From Humibacillus sp. DSM 29435 (GTDB lineage Bacteria > Actinomycetota > Actinomycetes > Actinomycetales > Dermatophilaceae), in the NCBI RefSeq assembly GCF_001758225.1, contig NZ_MAST01000012.1, forward strand, positions 248,001 through 312,000: 64,000 nucleotides of DNA. The letters run 5' to 3'. A program made the translations under genes and the position numbers. Under the pieces are notes generated by a model. The model was not told the DNA's origin, did no database searches, and saw only the letters and a program-made list of their open reading frames with translations. Positions 1 to 8,212 of the stretch are shown here, piece by piece (positions within the stretch are counted from its first letter, which is position 1; the number at the start of each line of letters is the position of its first letter).

Positions 1-1
1 C

Positions 2-727
2 GTTCTGGCCATGTGGCTGGCCGCCGTCGTGCTCTACCTCATCGCCGCGTCGTCCACGGCGTCGTGGACCTCGCTCATCACGGGCTACTGGTACAACGAC
101 AAGGTGCGGCTGGCCTCGCTGGCGGCCGTTCCCGGCGTCGTCATCGTGGCCGCGGCCGCGCCGGCGATCCGTTCGGCCATCGGCCCCGTGCTGCGCCGGC
201 TCCCTCCGCCGGGTCGGAAGCCGCCGGCGGCGGGGGTGGTGGCCTTGCTCGTCATCCCGCTGCTCACCATCGGGTGGGGCTACGGCGTACGCCACGACAC
301 GCTGGTCGGCTTCTACCGCCCTGCCGACCCCACGCACGTGATCCTCAGCGAGCAGGGGCAGCGTGACCTGGCCGCCTTGGCCGCGCTCATTCCGCCCGGT
401 GAGGGCGTGGTCGGCCGGCCCGAGAACGGCTCACCCCTGATGTTCGCGCTGTTCGGCACCGACACCCTCTACCGGTCGATCCCGATCCCGACCACGGGCG
501 ACGAGATTCTCATCGGCACCGGCTTCGACCGGCTGAGCACCCGCCCCGACGTGTGCGCGGCCCTGGCGCGTCACCACATCACGTGGGCCATCGACTCCAC
601 CCACGTCTACTGGCTCGACCGGCCCGAGCGGTCGTCAGGGTTGTTCGACCTCGCGAACGTCGACGGGGTCAAGGCGGTCAAGACCGTCGGCGCCTACACG
701 CTGTTCAGGATCACCGGCTGCCCCTGA
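2..727 (+). CDS. C-terminal part of a large membrane protein (DUF6541-like)
   Basis: The reading frame is open from the window edge, so the N-terminus lies upstream and only about 241 residues are visible. They begin with hydrophobic helices (about residues 3-20 and 38-55), then a basic stretch, another helix (about 78-95), and an outside-type soluble tail of about 140 residues. The tail has the features of actinobacterial DUF6541 proteins: a segment asking for a non-empty stored value (EGVVGRPENGSPLM) and a Trp/Tyr-rich end. These multi-pass proteins are thought to act at the cell envelope, perhaps in glycan transfer, but no reaction is established. The gene ends 34 bases before the aminotransferase, which has its own promoter. 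Family assignment is from general resemblance only. Confidence 0.6.
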   Translation, partial: VLAMWLAAVVLYLIAASSTASWTSLITGYWYNDKVRLASLAAVPGVVIVAAAAPAIRSAIGPVLRRLPPPGRKPPAAGVVALLVIPLLTIGWGYGVRHDTLVGFYRPADPTHVILSEQGQRDLAALAALIPPGEGVVGRPENGSPLMFALFGTDTLYRSIPIPTTGDEILIGTGFDRLSTRPDVCAALARHHITWAIDSTHVYWLDRPERSSGLFDLANVDGVKAVKTVGAYTLFRITGCP

Positions 728-748
728 CCCGTGGCTGCGCCGGCTGGC

Positions 749-754
749 TAGTCT
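749..754 (+). promoter_or_regulatory. -10 box of a probable leaderless promoter (aminotransferase)
   Basis: TAGTCT matches TANNNT and ends 7 bases before the ATG at 762. That spacing would put the transcription start on the start codon. No Shine-Dalgarno sequence precedes the ATG. Confidence 0.5.
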
Positions 755-761
755 CGATGCC

Positions 762-1931
762 ATGAGCTCGCCGCTGATCACCCGCATGCAGCCGTTCGGC
801 ACGACGATCTTCGCGGAGATGTCGGCGCTCGCCGGTCGCACCGGCGCGATCAACCTCGGGCAGGGTTTTCCCGACACCGACGGCCCGCAGGAGATGCTGG
901 ATGCCGCCAAGGCCGCGATCGACGGCGGTCGCAACCAGTACCCGCCCGGCGCCGGCGTTCCCGAGCTGCTCGAGGCCATCGCGGCGCACCAGGAGCGCTT
1001 CTACGGCATCCGGCTCGACCCGGCATCCCAGGTGCTCGTGACCTGCGGCGCCACGGAGGCGATCGCCTCCGTGGTGCTCGCCCTCTGCGAACCCGGCGAC
1101 CAGGTGGTCACCTTCGAGCCCTACTACGACTCGTACGCGGCCACCATCGCCCTCGCCGGAGCGACCCGACGCACCTCGGTGCTTCGCTTTCCCGACTTCG
1201 CGGTCGACGAGGCCTCTCTCCGGGCCGCCTTCTCGGCTCGCACCCGGCTCGTGCTGCTCAACACCCCACACAACCCGACCGGCAAGGTCTTCACTCGCGA
1301 CGAGCTCGAGCTGGTGGCCTCGCTGGCCCGCGAGCACGACGCTTGGGTCGTCACCGACGAGGTCTACGAACACCTGCTCTTCGACGGCGCACGACACATT
1401 CCCGTCGCCACCCTGCCCGACATGGCGGGTCGCACCATCACGATCAGCTCGGCCGGCAAGACGTTCTCGGCCACGGGGTGGAAGGTCGGCTGGCTGACGG
1501 GCCCGCAGGAGGCGGTCGCCGCGGCCCGCACCGTCAAGCAGTTCCTCACCTTCGTGGCCTCGGGGCCTTTCCAACCCGCTGCGGCCGTCGCGCTGGGCCT
1601 CGATGACGCGTTCTACGAGGGGCTGCAGAGCTCGATGCAGCGAAAGCGCGACCTGCTCTGCACCGCGCTCCAGGGCCTCGGTCTGCAGGTCTCGCGCCCG
1701 CAGGGCACCTACTTCGTCGTCGCGGATGCCGCCCCGCTCGGCGCCGTCGACGGGCTCGAGTTCGCCCGCCGCCTGCCCGAGATCGCCGGGGTGGTGGGGG
1801 TGCCGGTGTCGGTCTTCCACGACGACGCCGACGCGGCGCGCACCCTCATCCGGTTCGCCTTCTGCAAGAAGGACGAGGTGCTGCAGGAGGCGAGCCGCCG
1901 CCTCGCAGCGGCGGGGACGCACGCCGGCTGA
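762..1931 (+). CDS. PLP-dependent class I/II aminotransferase
   Basis: A fold-type I aminotransferase of 389 residues, the usual family length. The PLP Schiff-base lysine is K233 in SSAGKTFSATGWK. Asn171 in NTPHNPTGK and Asp199/Tyr202 in TDEVYEHL are the cofactor-binding residues of the family. A C-terminal Arg in the RFAFCK segment would bind the substrate carboxylate. The closest general resemblance is to the kynurenine/methionine aminotransferase (YbdL/DapC-like) group, so the amino donor cannot be fixed from sequence. The ATG at 762 is chosen because a TANNNT box ends 7 bases upstream. It is a single-gene transcription unit, and a pentanucleotide repeat begins 9 bases after the stop. Confidence 0.9.
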   Translation: MSSPLITRMQPFGTTIFAEMSALAGRTGAINLGQGFPDTDGPQEMLDAAKAAIDGGRNQYPPGAGVPELLEAIAAHQERFYGIRLDPASQVLVTCGATEAIASVVLALCEPGDQVVTFEPYYDSYAATIALAGATRRTSVLRFPDFAVDEASLRAAFSARTRLVLLNTPHNPTGKVFTRDELELVASLAREHDAWVVTDEVYEHLLFDGARHIPVATLPDMAGRTITISSAGKTFSATGWKVGWLTGPQEAVAAARTVKQFLTFVASGPFQPAAAVALGLDDAFYEGLQSSMQRKRDLLCTALQGLGLQVSRPQGTYFVVADAAPLGAVDGLEFARRLPEIAGVVGVPVSVFHDDADAARTLIRFAFCKKDEVLQEASRRLAAAGTHAG

Positions 1932-1940
1932 ACAGGTCGA

Positions 1941-1995
1941 GCTCAGCTCAGCTCAGTTCCGTTCAGTTCAGTTCAGTTCAGTTCAGTTCAGTTCA
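1941..1995. repeat. Pentanucleotide tandem repeat, eleven units
   Basis: Three GCTCA units, one GTTCC and seven GTTCA units run without interruption between the aminotransferase and the M23 peptidase. Read on the minus strand each GTTCA unit carries TGA. Because 5 is not a multiple of 3, the array stops all three minus-strand frames. The peptidase stop codon (1988-1990) is one of these TGA triplets. There is no stop on the plus strand inside the array. Confidence 0.95.
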
Positions 1996-2518
1996 AGGGC
2001 AGCAGCACCACCGGCCGGTGGGCGAGCAACGACAGCGGGTCGAGGTAGGTGCGCACTCGCAGCACCCCCCAGTGCAGACAGCGGGCCGGTGCGCAGTGGC
2101 CGGCCCCGCTCGACACCCGCGCCACCGGCTGGCCCGGCACCACGCGCTGCCCCACCGCGAGGCCGGCCTCGACGGGTTCGAAGGTCGACCGCAACCCGTT
2201 CGGATGGGTCACCACGACCACCCCACGACCCGCCAGCGGCCCCGAGAACGTGACCTGGCCCGACGTCGGGGCGAGCACCGGCTGACCAGCCGTCGCCTGC
2301 AGGTCGACGCCCCGATGCCCTGGAAGCCAAGGCCGGTCGGGAGGGTCGAAGCCACGCTCGACCTCGGGCTGTGGGGCGAGCGGCCACTGCCATTCCGCAG
2401 ACGGGGACCCTTGGCGCGCCAGCCCGGGTGTCGGCGCCGCCGAGATGCCGGCGCTGCCTGCAAGGACCGACAGCACCGTGCCGAGCACCGCGGCCGCAAC
2501 TGACTCTCCGATCGCCAT
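1988..2518 (-). CDS. M23 (LytM-type) family peptidase, secreted
   Basis: A 176-residue protein with an N-terminal hydrophobic segment ending in Ala-rich sequence (about residues 6-28), consistent with export. The LytM domain spans about 45-170. The zinc ligands H68 and D72 (HRGVD) and H149 (LHWG) are present. The first His of the family HxH motif, normally catalytic, is Cys147 here (CLHW), and a second Cys142 lies five residues before it. Active members cut peptidoglycan cross-bridge peptides; this one may be weak, or may serve as a binding or activator protein, as degenerate LytM proteins do. The stop codon lies inside the pentanucleotide array. The gene is divergent from nothing and follows xerC in the same direction after 124 bases. 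Confidence 0.85.
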   Translation of the reverse strand: MAIGESVAAAVLGTVLSVLAGSAGISAAPTPGLARQGSPSAEWQWPLAPQPEVERGFDPPDRPWLPGHRGVDLQATAGQPVLAPTSGQVTFSGPLAGRGVVVVTHPNGLRSTFEPVEAGLAVGQRVVPGQPVARVSSGAGHCAPARCLHWGVLRVRTYLDPLSLLAHRPVVLLPLN

Positions 2519-2613
2519 GCCTCCATCGTGGGCAGCCCCCTGAGGTACAGCCAGAGGCCCGTCTGCTGTTGTGGACAGACCGCGGACCCGCCGGGGGCTG
2601 TGGACGAGCGTCG

Positions 2614-2645
2614 CAGATGCGGTCAGATGCGGTCAGATGCGGTCA
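2614..2645. repeat. 10-bp tandem repeat at the xerC stop codon
   Basis: Three perfect copies of CAGATGCGGT followed by CA. Read on the minus strand each unit contains TGACCGCATC. The xerC stop (2643-2645) is the first of these TGA triplets. With a 10-base unit the three TGAs fall in three different frames, so read-through in any frame would stop. Confidence 0.95.
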
Positions 2646-3644
2646 GGCGCGGGGGTGCGCCTGCTCGTAGCTGGCGCGCAGCCGGTCGACCGAGACGTGG
2701 GTGTAGATCTGGGTCGTGGCCAGGCTCGCGTGGCCGAGCAGCTCCTGCACCATGCGCAGGTCGGCGCCACCGTCGAGCAGGTGGGTCGCGGCGCTGTGGC
2801 GCAGCCCGTGCGGGCCCAGATCGGGCGCGTCGGGCAGATGGGAGAGCAGCTCGTGCACCACCACACGCACCTGTCGGGCGTCGACCCGGCGACCTCGTCG
2901 ACCGAGGAAGAGGGCGTGGCCGGAGCCGGAGATGACCAGTCTGGGCCGCACGTCGAGCCAGTCCTGCAGAGCCACTGATGCCGGAATCCCGAACGGCACG
3001 ATCCGTTCCTTCGAGCCCTTGCCCATCACCCGAACGAGGCGTTCGCTCAGATCGAGGTCGTCGATGTCGAGCCCCACCAGCTCACCGACCCGGATGCCGC
3101 TGGCGTAGAGCAGCTCGAGCACCGCTCGGTCGCGTACGTGCACCGGGTCGTCGTCGTCGGCGCGCACGGCGGCGACGTCGAGCAGACGGCTCGCCTCGTC
3201 GTGCCTCAGCACACCGGGCAGGCTGCTCCCCCGTTTGGGGGCCACCAGCCGGACCGCGGGGTTCTGCCGAATCCGATCGGTGTGCTCGGCCCAGCCGAGA
3301 AAGGTTCGGGCCGCGGCTGCGCGGCGGGCGATGGTCGCCCGGGACGCCTGGGCGTCAGCCTGCTCGCCCAACCAGGCGCGCAGGTCGGAAAGGCCCAGCT
3401 GGTCGAGGTCGGCCACCCCTCGACGTGCGGCGTACGACAGCAGATGGCGGACGTCACCGAGGTAGGCGCGCTGGGTGTGCTCAGAGCGCCCCCGTTCGGC
3501 GCCGAGGTAGCGCGCGAAGGCTTCGAGGATGTCGCTCTCACCGGCCAGGCCCGCACGACCACTCGCGCCGGCGCTCGGGGGACTCGCATTCTCGGGCCGT
3601 GCCATGACTCCACTGTGACCCACGGGCGTCGACGACGAGGCCAC
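2643..3644 (-). CDS. xerC: Tyrosine recombinase XerC
   Basis: A site-specific recombinase of 333 residues. The N-terminal SAM-like DNA-binding domain covers about 37-125 and the catalytic domain about 145-325. All six catalytic residues are visible: R185 (GIRVGEL), K212 (GKGSKER), H279 and R282 (HGLRHS), H305 (LLGHAS) and the nucleophile Y314 (IYTHV). Known XerC acts with XerD at dif to resolve chromosome dimers at division. It is the last gene of the yraN-comM-dprA-xerC run, a common actinobacterial order. The GTG at 3644 lacks a Shine-Dalgarno sequence. An ATG at 3605 (residue 14) with GGAG just upstream is an equally good start, and nothing conserved is lost with it. Confidence 0.93.
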   Translation of the reverse strand: MASSSTPVGHSGVMARPENASPPSAGASGRAGLAGESDILEAFARYLGAERGRSEHTQRAYLGDVRHLLSYAARRGVADLDQLGLSDLRAWLGEQADAQASRATIARRAAAARTFLGWAEHTDRIRQNPAVRLVAPKRGSSLPGVLRHDEASRLLDVAAVRADDDDPVHVRDRAVLELLYASGIRVGELVGLDIDDLDLSERLVRVMGKGSKERIVPFGIPASVALQDWLDVRPRLVISGSGHALFLGRRGRRVDARQVRVVVHELLSHLPDAPDLGPHGLRHSAATHLLDGGADLRMVQELLGHASLATTQIYTHVSVDRLRASYEQAHPRA

Positions 3645-3662
3645 GACCCGCCGCCTGCGGGT

Positions 3663-3711
3663 TCTCGACCCCCGCGGTTTCTCGACCTCCGCGGTTTACC
3701 GACCTCAGCGG
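3663..3711. repeat. 17-bp tandem repeat at the dprA stop codon
   Basis: Two full copies of TCTCGACCYCCGCGGTT (3663-3679 and 3680-3696) and a diverged third (3697-3711, TACCGACCTCAGCGG) fill the dprA-xerC gap. The dprA stop (3705-3707) lies in the third copy, and an in-frame TAA follows three codons later on the minus strand. Confidence 0.85.
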
Positions 3712-4799
3712 CGCGAGGGCCGTCCCCGCCGCCAGGTGCCCGAGTCGGCCTCGACCAGACCGCTCGACTCGAGGCGGGCCAGGCACCCCCTGACCACCAG
3801 GGGCCCCAGGGTGGTGACGCGGGCGATGGTGTCGAGGTCGACCGGTCGGCGGAAGGGGATGGCGTCGAACACGGCCAGGTCGTTGATCGGCAGCGTGTCG
3901 GTGACCAGTGACATTCCCCGGAGGGGCTCGCAGGCATCGACGCCGAGGTCACCGACCAGGTCGACCACCTCCTCGGCGCTCGTGACGAGCACGGCTCGGC
4001 CACTGCGGATCTCCTCGTGACAACCGGCCGACAGCATCGAGGTGACCGGGCCGGGCACGGCCCCGACGGGCCGCATGAGGTCGCTGGCGTGGCCGACCGT
4101 GTTGCGGGAGCCGGAGCGCAGGTCGGCCTCGACCACGACCGTGCCCCTGGTCATGGCGGCGATGAGCCGGTTGCGGTGCAGGAAGCGGGACTTCATCGGG
4201 GCGCTGCCCGGTGCCACCTCGGAGGCGATCGCCCCGCTCGCCGCTATCCGGGCCAGCAGGGGGCCGTTGGCCGCCGGGTAGACGCGGTCGACACCGCCGG
4301 CGAGCACGGCCACGGTCGAGCCGTCGACGGCCAGCGCCCCACGGTGGGCGGCCGCGTCGATACCGAAGGCCGCCCCGGACACGACGGTCCATCCGCGTGA
4401 GACCAGGCTAGCCGAGAGCTCGGAGGCCAGCTGTTCACCGTAGGCCGTGGCCGTGCGCGAGCCCACCACGGCCACCGAACGGCGCGCGGCTGCCCCCAAC
4501 GAGAGGGGCCCCCTCACCCACAGGCACCACGGCGGTATGGCGAGGTCGTCGAGACCGACCGGCCATTCGTCGTCACCGGCGATCACGAGACGAGCCCCCA
4601 CCCGTGCCGCGATCTCGAGGTCGCGGTCGGTGTTCAGGGTGCGCACCCGCGCGGCGAACCGAGCCAGGCTGCCGTGGCCGGCGCAGAGTCGAGACACCGT
4701 CTCGGCCGCCCCCACCTGCCCGAGCAGCTGGTGCACCACCAGGTCGCGGGGTTCGGCCAGACGGGAGAGGGCGGCCCGGGCTCGCCGTTCGTCGCTCAC
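3705..4799 (-). CDS. dprA: DNA processing protein DprA
   Basis: DprA binds incoming single-stranded DNA and loads RecA during natural transformation. In non-competent actinobacteria its role is unclear. The 364-residue protein has an N-terminal helix-hairpin-helix-like region (about 1-90) and a Rossmann DNA-binding domain (about 105-310). Within this are VVGSRTATAYG (G113, R115), SGAAFGIDAAAH, the Gly-rich VLAGGVDRVYP, and the HRNRLIAAM segment typical of the family. A winged-helix tail fills about 315-364 (DLDTIARVTTLG). Its ATG overlaps the comM stop by four bases (ATGA), so translation is probably coupled. The stop codon is embedded in a 17-base repeat. Confidence 0.93.
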   Translation of the reverse strand: MSDERRARAALSRLAEPRDLVVHQLLGQVGAAETVSRLCAGHGSLARFAARVRTLNTDRDLEIAARVGARLVIAGDDEWPVGLDDLAIPPWCLWVRGPLSLGAAARRSVAVVGSRTATAYGEQLASELSASLVSRGWTVVSGAAFGIDAAAHRGALAVDGSTVAVLAGGVDRVYPAANGPLLARIAASGAIASEVAPGSAPMKSRFLHRNRLIAAMTRGTVVVEADLRSGSRNTVGHASDLMRPVGAVPGPVTSMLSAGCHEEIRSGRAVLVTSAEEVVDLVGDLGVDACEPLRGMSLVTDTLPINDLAVFDAIPFRRPVDLDTIARVTTLGPLVVRGCLARLESSGLVEADSGTWRRGRPSRR

Positions 4800-6349
4800 G
4801 CTGCTGCCCCGGAGTGGTGGCGAAGCGACAGGGCGAGATCGACCTCGTCGCGCCCTGGACGTTGTCGGCCTGCGAGGTCGGCGATGGTCCAGGCGACCCG
4901 CAGGCTGCGGTCATAGCCGCGCAGGCTGATTCCGCCACGTTCGAGTGACCGGTCGAGCGTGGCCGTCTCTGACGCCGGTAGACGAAAGCGAGTCGATCGC
5001 AGCAACGAGCCGGAGGCATCGCAGTTGGCTGGTCGCCCGGCCGCGACGACCGGGCGCCAGCGTTCGTGCTGGACCCCTCGGGCGGAGGCCACCCGGGCGG
5101 CCACGACATCGCTGGTCTCACCGGGAGGTTGACCGGCCATCGAGAGCCCGGGCGGCTGCACGTGCACCTGGAGGTCGACGCGGTCGAGCAACGGGCCCGA
5201 CAGCTTGCCGAAGTAGGTGCGGCGCATGAGCGGCGAACACGTGCAGTCGAGCCCCCTACCCCAGCCGTTGCCGCACGGGCAGGGGTTCGCCGCGAGCACC
5301 AGCTGGAACCGGGCCGGGAAGGTGACGGTCTCGTTGGCTCTCGCGATCGACACCGTGCCCCGTTCGAGGGGGGTACGCAGGGCCTGCAGCACCCCCTTGT
5401 CGAACTCGGGAGTCTCATCGAGGAAAAGCACGCCGCGGTGGGCCGAGGTGATGGCTCCGGGCCGGATGTGGCTGCTTCCCCCACCGATGACCGCGGCCAT
5501 CGACGCCCCGTGGTGCGGGGCCACGAACGGTGGGCGAACGATGAGGCGCACGTCGTCACCGAGGGCGCCGAGCACCGAGTGGATGGCGGTGACCTCCATC
5601 GACTCGGCCTCACCCAACGCGGGCAACAGGCCGGGCAGCCGCTCGGCGAGCATCGTCTTGCCCGCCCCGGGCGGGCCGGCAAGCAGCAGGTGGTGACCAC
5701 CCGCCGCGGCGATCTCGAGCGCCAGCTTGGCCTCTGACTGGCCGAGCACCTCCGAGAGGCATGACCACGCCCGCGCGGGCTCGGGTGCGACCGGCGGCAC
5801 GTCCACCGGATCGACCTCCTGGTGCCGCGCCAACCGCCGGTACCGCGCCACGAGCTCGCCGACGTGACCCACCGGATGCACCCGGATGCCGGAGACGAGG
5901 TGCGCCTCGGCAGCGTTGCCGACCGGCACGACGGCATGACGGGCACCGGCCTGCGCGGCGGCGTGAACGGCAGGGAGCACCCCCGGCACCGCCCGCACCG
6001 AGCCGTCGAGCCCCAGCTCCCCCAGGTGCACGACGTCGCGCACCACCTGCTGCGGCACCTTGCCCATCGCCACCGCGACCGCGACGAACATCGCGAGGTC
6101 GAACCCGGCCCCCACCTTTCGCACCCCGGCGGGCGAGAGGTTGACCGTCACCCGACGCTGACCCACCGGCATCTCGTCGATGACGTTGGCGGCCGCGCGG
6201 ATGCGCCCCGGTGACTGCGCCACCGCTGAGTCGCCGAGACCGCCGATGACGAACCCCGGCAGCCCGGAGGCCACGTGCGCCTCCGCCTCGACGACGAAGC
6301 CGGTCACCCCGCGCAACCCCACCGACAGCGTGCGCCCGAGCCCGCTCAT
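4796..6349 (-). CDS. comM: YifB/ComM-family Mg-chelatase-like AAA+ ATPase
   Basis: ComM-type hexameric helicases promote branch migration when transformed DNA is integrated. The 517-residue protein starts with a Lon-protease-like ChlI fold (about 1-170). The AAA+ core follows, with Walker A at 225-232 (GPPGAGKT) and Walker B at about 306-312 (GVLFLDE). A Cys-rich loop of the form NPCPCG...CTCS lies after it, and the Mg-chelatase C-terminal domain covers about 410-510. All are as expected for a full-length member. The start overlaps the yraN stop and the stop overlaps the dprA start, each by four bases, so the three are probably one translationally coupled operon. Confidence 0.93.
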   Translation of the reverse strand: MSGLGRTLSVGLRGVTGFVVEAEAHVASGLPGFVIGGLGDSAVAQSPGRIRAAANVIDEMPVGQRRVTVNLSPAGVRKVGAGFDLAMFVAVAVAMGKVPQQVVRDVVHLGELGLDGSVRAVPGVLPAVHAAAQAGARHAVVPVGNAAEAHLVSGIRVHPVGHVGELVARYRRLARHQEVDPVDVPPVAPEPARAWSCLSEVLGQSEAKLALEIAAAGGHHLLLAGPPGAGKTMLAERLPGLLPALGEAESMEVTAIHSVLGALGDDVRLIVRPPFVAPHHGASMAAVIGGGSSHIRPGAITSAHRGVLFLDETPEFDKGVLQALRTPLERGTVSIARANETVTFPARFQLVLAANPCPCGNGWGRGLDCTCSPLMRRTYFGKLSGPLLDRVDLQVHVQPPGLSMAGQPPGETSDVVAARVASARGVQHERWRPVVAAGRPANCDASGSLLRSTRFRLPASETATLDRSLERGGISLRGYDRSLRVAWTIADLAGRQRPGRDEVDLALSLRHHSGAAA

Positions 6350-6735
6350 TCGACACCCCGCAGGTGAGCCACGGTGACCGGGCTCGCAGCCCCGCGCAGG
6401 ATCGACACGACGTCGATGCGCAGGTCACCGATCGACCGTGGCTGCCCGGGCCAGCGCACTCTGCCCGCCCGCTCGTCGACCCAGAGCCCGGCCAGCATTC
6501 TCAGCCGGCGCAGCTTCTGGCGCCCGACCGCTTCGAACGGCATCCCGAAGGTGTCGCTCGAGCGGGTCTTCACCTCGCACACCACCAGGGCCCGGCCCTC
6601 GACCGCGACGATGTCGATCTCACCGCGAACGCAGCGCCAGTTGCGGTCGACGACCACGAAGCCGTGGTCGGTCAGGTAGCGGGTCGCCAGGCGTTCTCCG
6701 TAGGCCCCGAGCTCGCGGGTCGTCGTGATCTGCAT
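6346..6735 (-). CDS. yraN: YraN/UPF0102 family endonuclease-like protein
   Basis: A small protein with the PD-(D/E)xK-like signature of UPF0102: GEIDIVAV followed by VCEVKTRSS, where the acidic residues and Lys would bind metal. The biochemical role is not settled, but the family sits next to comM and dprA in many actinobacteria and is suspected to act in DNA processing. I choose the ATG at 6735 (129 residues), which begins MQITTTRELGAYGE as in relatives. The frame is open back to a start at 6786, but the extra 17 residues look non-conserved. The stop overlaps the comM start. Confidence 0.88.
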   Translation of the reverse strand: MQITTTRELGAYGERLATRYLTDHGFVVVDRNWRCVRGEIDIVAVEGRALVVCEVKTRSSDTFGMPFEAVGRQKLRRLRMLAGLWVDERAGRVRWPGQPRSIGDLRIDVVSILRGAASPVTVAHLRGVE

Positions 6736-6837
6736 GGAAGCCACCATGGTCGCCGTCGGGGACCGACGACAGGCCGGTCCAGACACCTGTGGACGAGCGT
6801 GCGACGCGCGTGGAGGTGTGGACGACGGGTCGGTCTG

Positions 6838-7830
6838 CTAGAGGTTGAGCCGAGCCACCGTGGCCAGATGGTCGCTGCGACCGGCGATGATCGAGCGGCG
6901 TTCGGTGAACGTCACCCCTCGGCCGAGCACATGGTCGAGCGCCAGCAGGGGCAGGGTCGTCGGCCACGTGACCGCGGGCCCGCCAGAGCTCAGGTTCGGC
7001 TCGTGCAGCAGGCTGGCCAGGTCGGTGAACGCGCGGTCGGTCGGCACGGTGTTGAGGTCACCGATCACCAGCACGCGTGACGCATCGTCGGTCTGCACCT
7101 CGCTGGTCAAAGCGGACAGCATGCGGTCGCGGTTGTCATGGGCCCCCAGCCGGGCGGAGTCGGCGTGCACGACGTAGACCGCCACCGGGCCCGAGGGCGT
7201 GTCGACGACCGCCCGCAGCGCCCGGCTCCAACCCAGCCCGAGGTCGAGCGCGGTCGCCTTCTCGATGGGGTACTGGCTGAACAGGCCCACGGTTCCGGCC
7301 GTGAAGCGGTGCGGGTGGCTCGCGGCCAGTGCCGCGCCGGCCTCCTCGCGAGAGGTCCCGTCGAGCTCCTGCAGCCCGATGACCTGCGCCCCGGTCGCGG
7401 CGAGGGTGGCCGCGGACTCCCCGGCCGTGCCCGTCCCCGCCGCCACGTTCTGGCTCGCCACCGTCAGCGAGCCGGTGCCCGCGGCGGCATCCGGTGCGCT
7501 CCAGTCGAGCGGCACCCAGGTCGGCCCGACGACCAGGGCCCACGCGACCAGCGGCACCAGGGCTGCGGCTGCGCCGCCGTGGCTGCGTCGTCGCAGGGCC
7601 CACAGCAGCAGCAGGGGAACGCCGAGCCCGGCGAAGACGAGCGTCGTCTCGACGAGAAAGCCGAGCTCGCCCGGCAGGCGTCGATGGCCCAGCAGCACGC
7701 CGGTCAAGAGCAGGGCGCCGGCTGCCACGGGGAGGGCAGACCGGCGACGACGTCCGGCTTGGTGGTCGGCTCCGTGGTCGTCCACCGTCGCGTCACCACC
7801 CGGAGGCTGAGAACCCGTCGCGGTCGTCAT
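6838..7830 (-). CDS. Membrane-anchored endonuclease/exonuclease/phosphatase-family protein
   Basis: Three hydrophobic segments near the N-terminus (about residues 20-110) are followed by an exo-endo-phosphatase domain (about 125-325). Metal and catalytic residues of the fold are visible: QNVA at its start, QELDG (the metal-binding Glu), VHAD, GDLNTVP (Asp/Asn) and GRSDHLAT (the Asp-His pair) near the end. Relatives hydrolyse phosphodiesters or phospholipids outside the membrane; the substrate here is unknown. The ATG at 7830 is preferred because the upstream start at 7908 would run into the DUF2469 gene and adds sequence without conservation. No clear Shine-Dalgarno sequence is present. Confidence 0.82.
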   Translation of the reverse strand: MTTATGSQPPGGDATVDDHGADHQAGRRRRSALPVAAGALLLTGVLLGHRRLPGELGFLVETTLVFAGLGVPLLLLWALRRRSHGGAAAALVPLVAWALVVGPTWVPLDWSAPDAAAGTGSLTVASQNVAAGTGTAGESAATLAATGAQVIGLQELDGTSREEAGAALAASHPHRFTAGTVGLFSQYPIEKATALDLGLGWSRALRAVVDTPSGPVAVYVVHADSARLGAHDNRDRMLSALTSEVQTDDASRVLVIGDLNTVPTDRAFTDLASLLHEPNLSSGGPAVTWPTTLPLLALDHVLGRGVTFTERRSIIAGRSDHLATVARLNL

Positions 7831-7891
7831 GAGTGCGAACGGGTCGGATCTGGTGCAGTGACAACGCGTGGCGGGCGCGGACCGTTCACCC

Positions 7892-8212
7892 TCAGGCGAA
7901 GTCGCCACCGTCGGGAAGCTTGATGTCGGGCTTGGGCAGCTCTTCGACGTTGACGTCCTTGAAGGTCACCACGCGCACGTTCTTGACGAACCGGGCCGGC
8001 CGGTAGATGTCCCACACCCAGGCGTCGGCCATCGTCACATCGAAGAACACCTCGCCACCGTCGCTGCGCACCTTCATCTCGACCGAGTTGGCCAGGTAGA
8101 AGCGCCGCTCCGTCTCGACCACGTGGCTGAAGAGCCCGACGACGTCGCGGTACTCCTTGTAGAGCTGCAGCTCCATCTCGGTCTCGTACTTCTCGAGATC
8201 TTCCGAACTCAC
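7892..8212 (-). CDS. DUF2469 family protein
   Basis: A 106-residue, acidic, soluble protein that matches DUF2469, an actinobacteria-specific family of unknown function. It begins [19 protein letters not shown] and contains the conserved [15 protein letters not shown] segment. It is found directly after rnhB in most actinomycetes, as here. The GTG start at 8212 overlaps the rnhB stop (GTGA), which implies coupled translation. Confidence 0.92.
   Translation of the reverse strand: MSSEDLEKYETEMELQLYKEYRDVVGLFSHVVETERRFYLANSVEMKVRSDGGEVFFDVTMADAWVWDIYRPARFVKNVRVVTFKDVNVEELPKPDIKLPDGGDFA

Noticed and set aside
711-1922. Long minus-strand open frame opposite the aminotransferase
   Set aside because: High GC keeps antisense frames open. 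The translation is Arg/Gly/Glu-rich with no family sense, and the plus-strand gene has full catalytic motifs.
1941-1995. GTTCA array as a CRISPR-like or origin repeat
   Set aside because: Units are five bases without spacers, no cas gene or DnaA-box cluster is near.
6735-6838. Gap between yraN and the EEP gene as a small RNA gene
   Set aside because: No strong hairpin, promoter or conserved motif seen; it is just a spacer.
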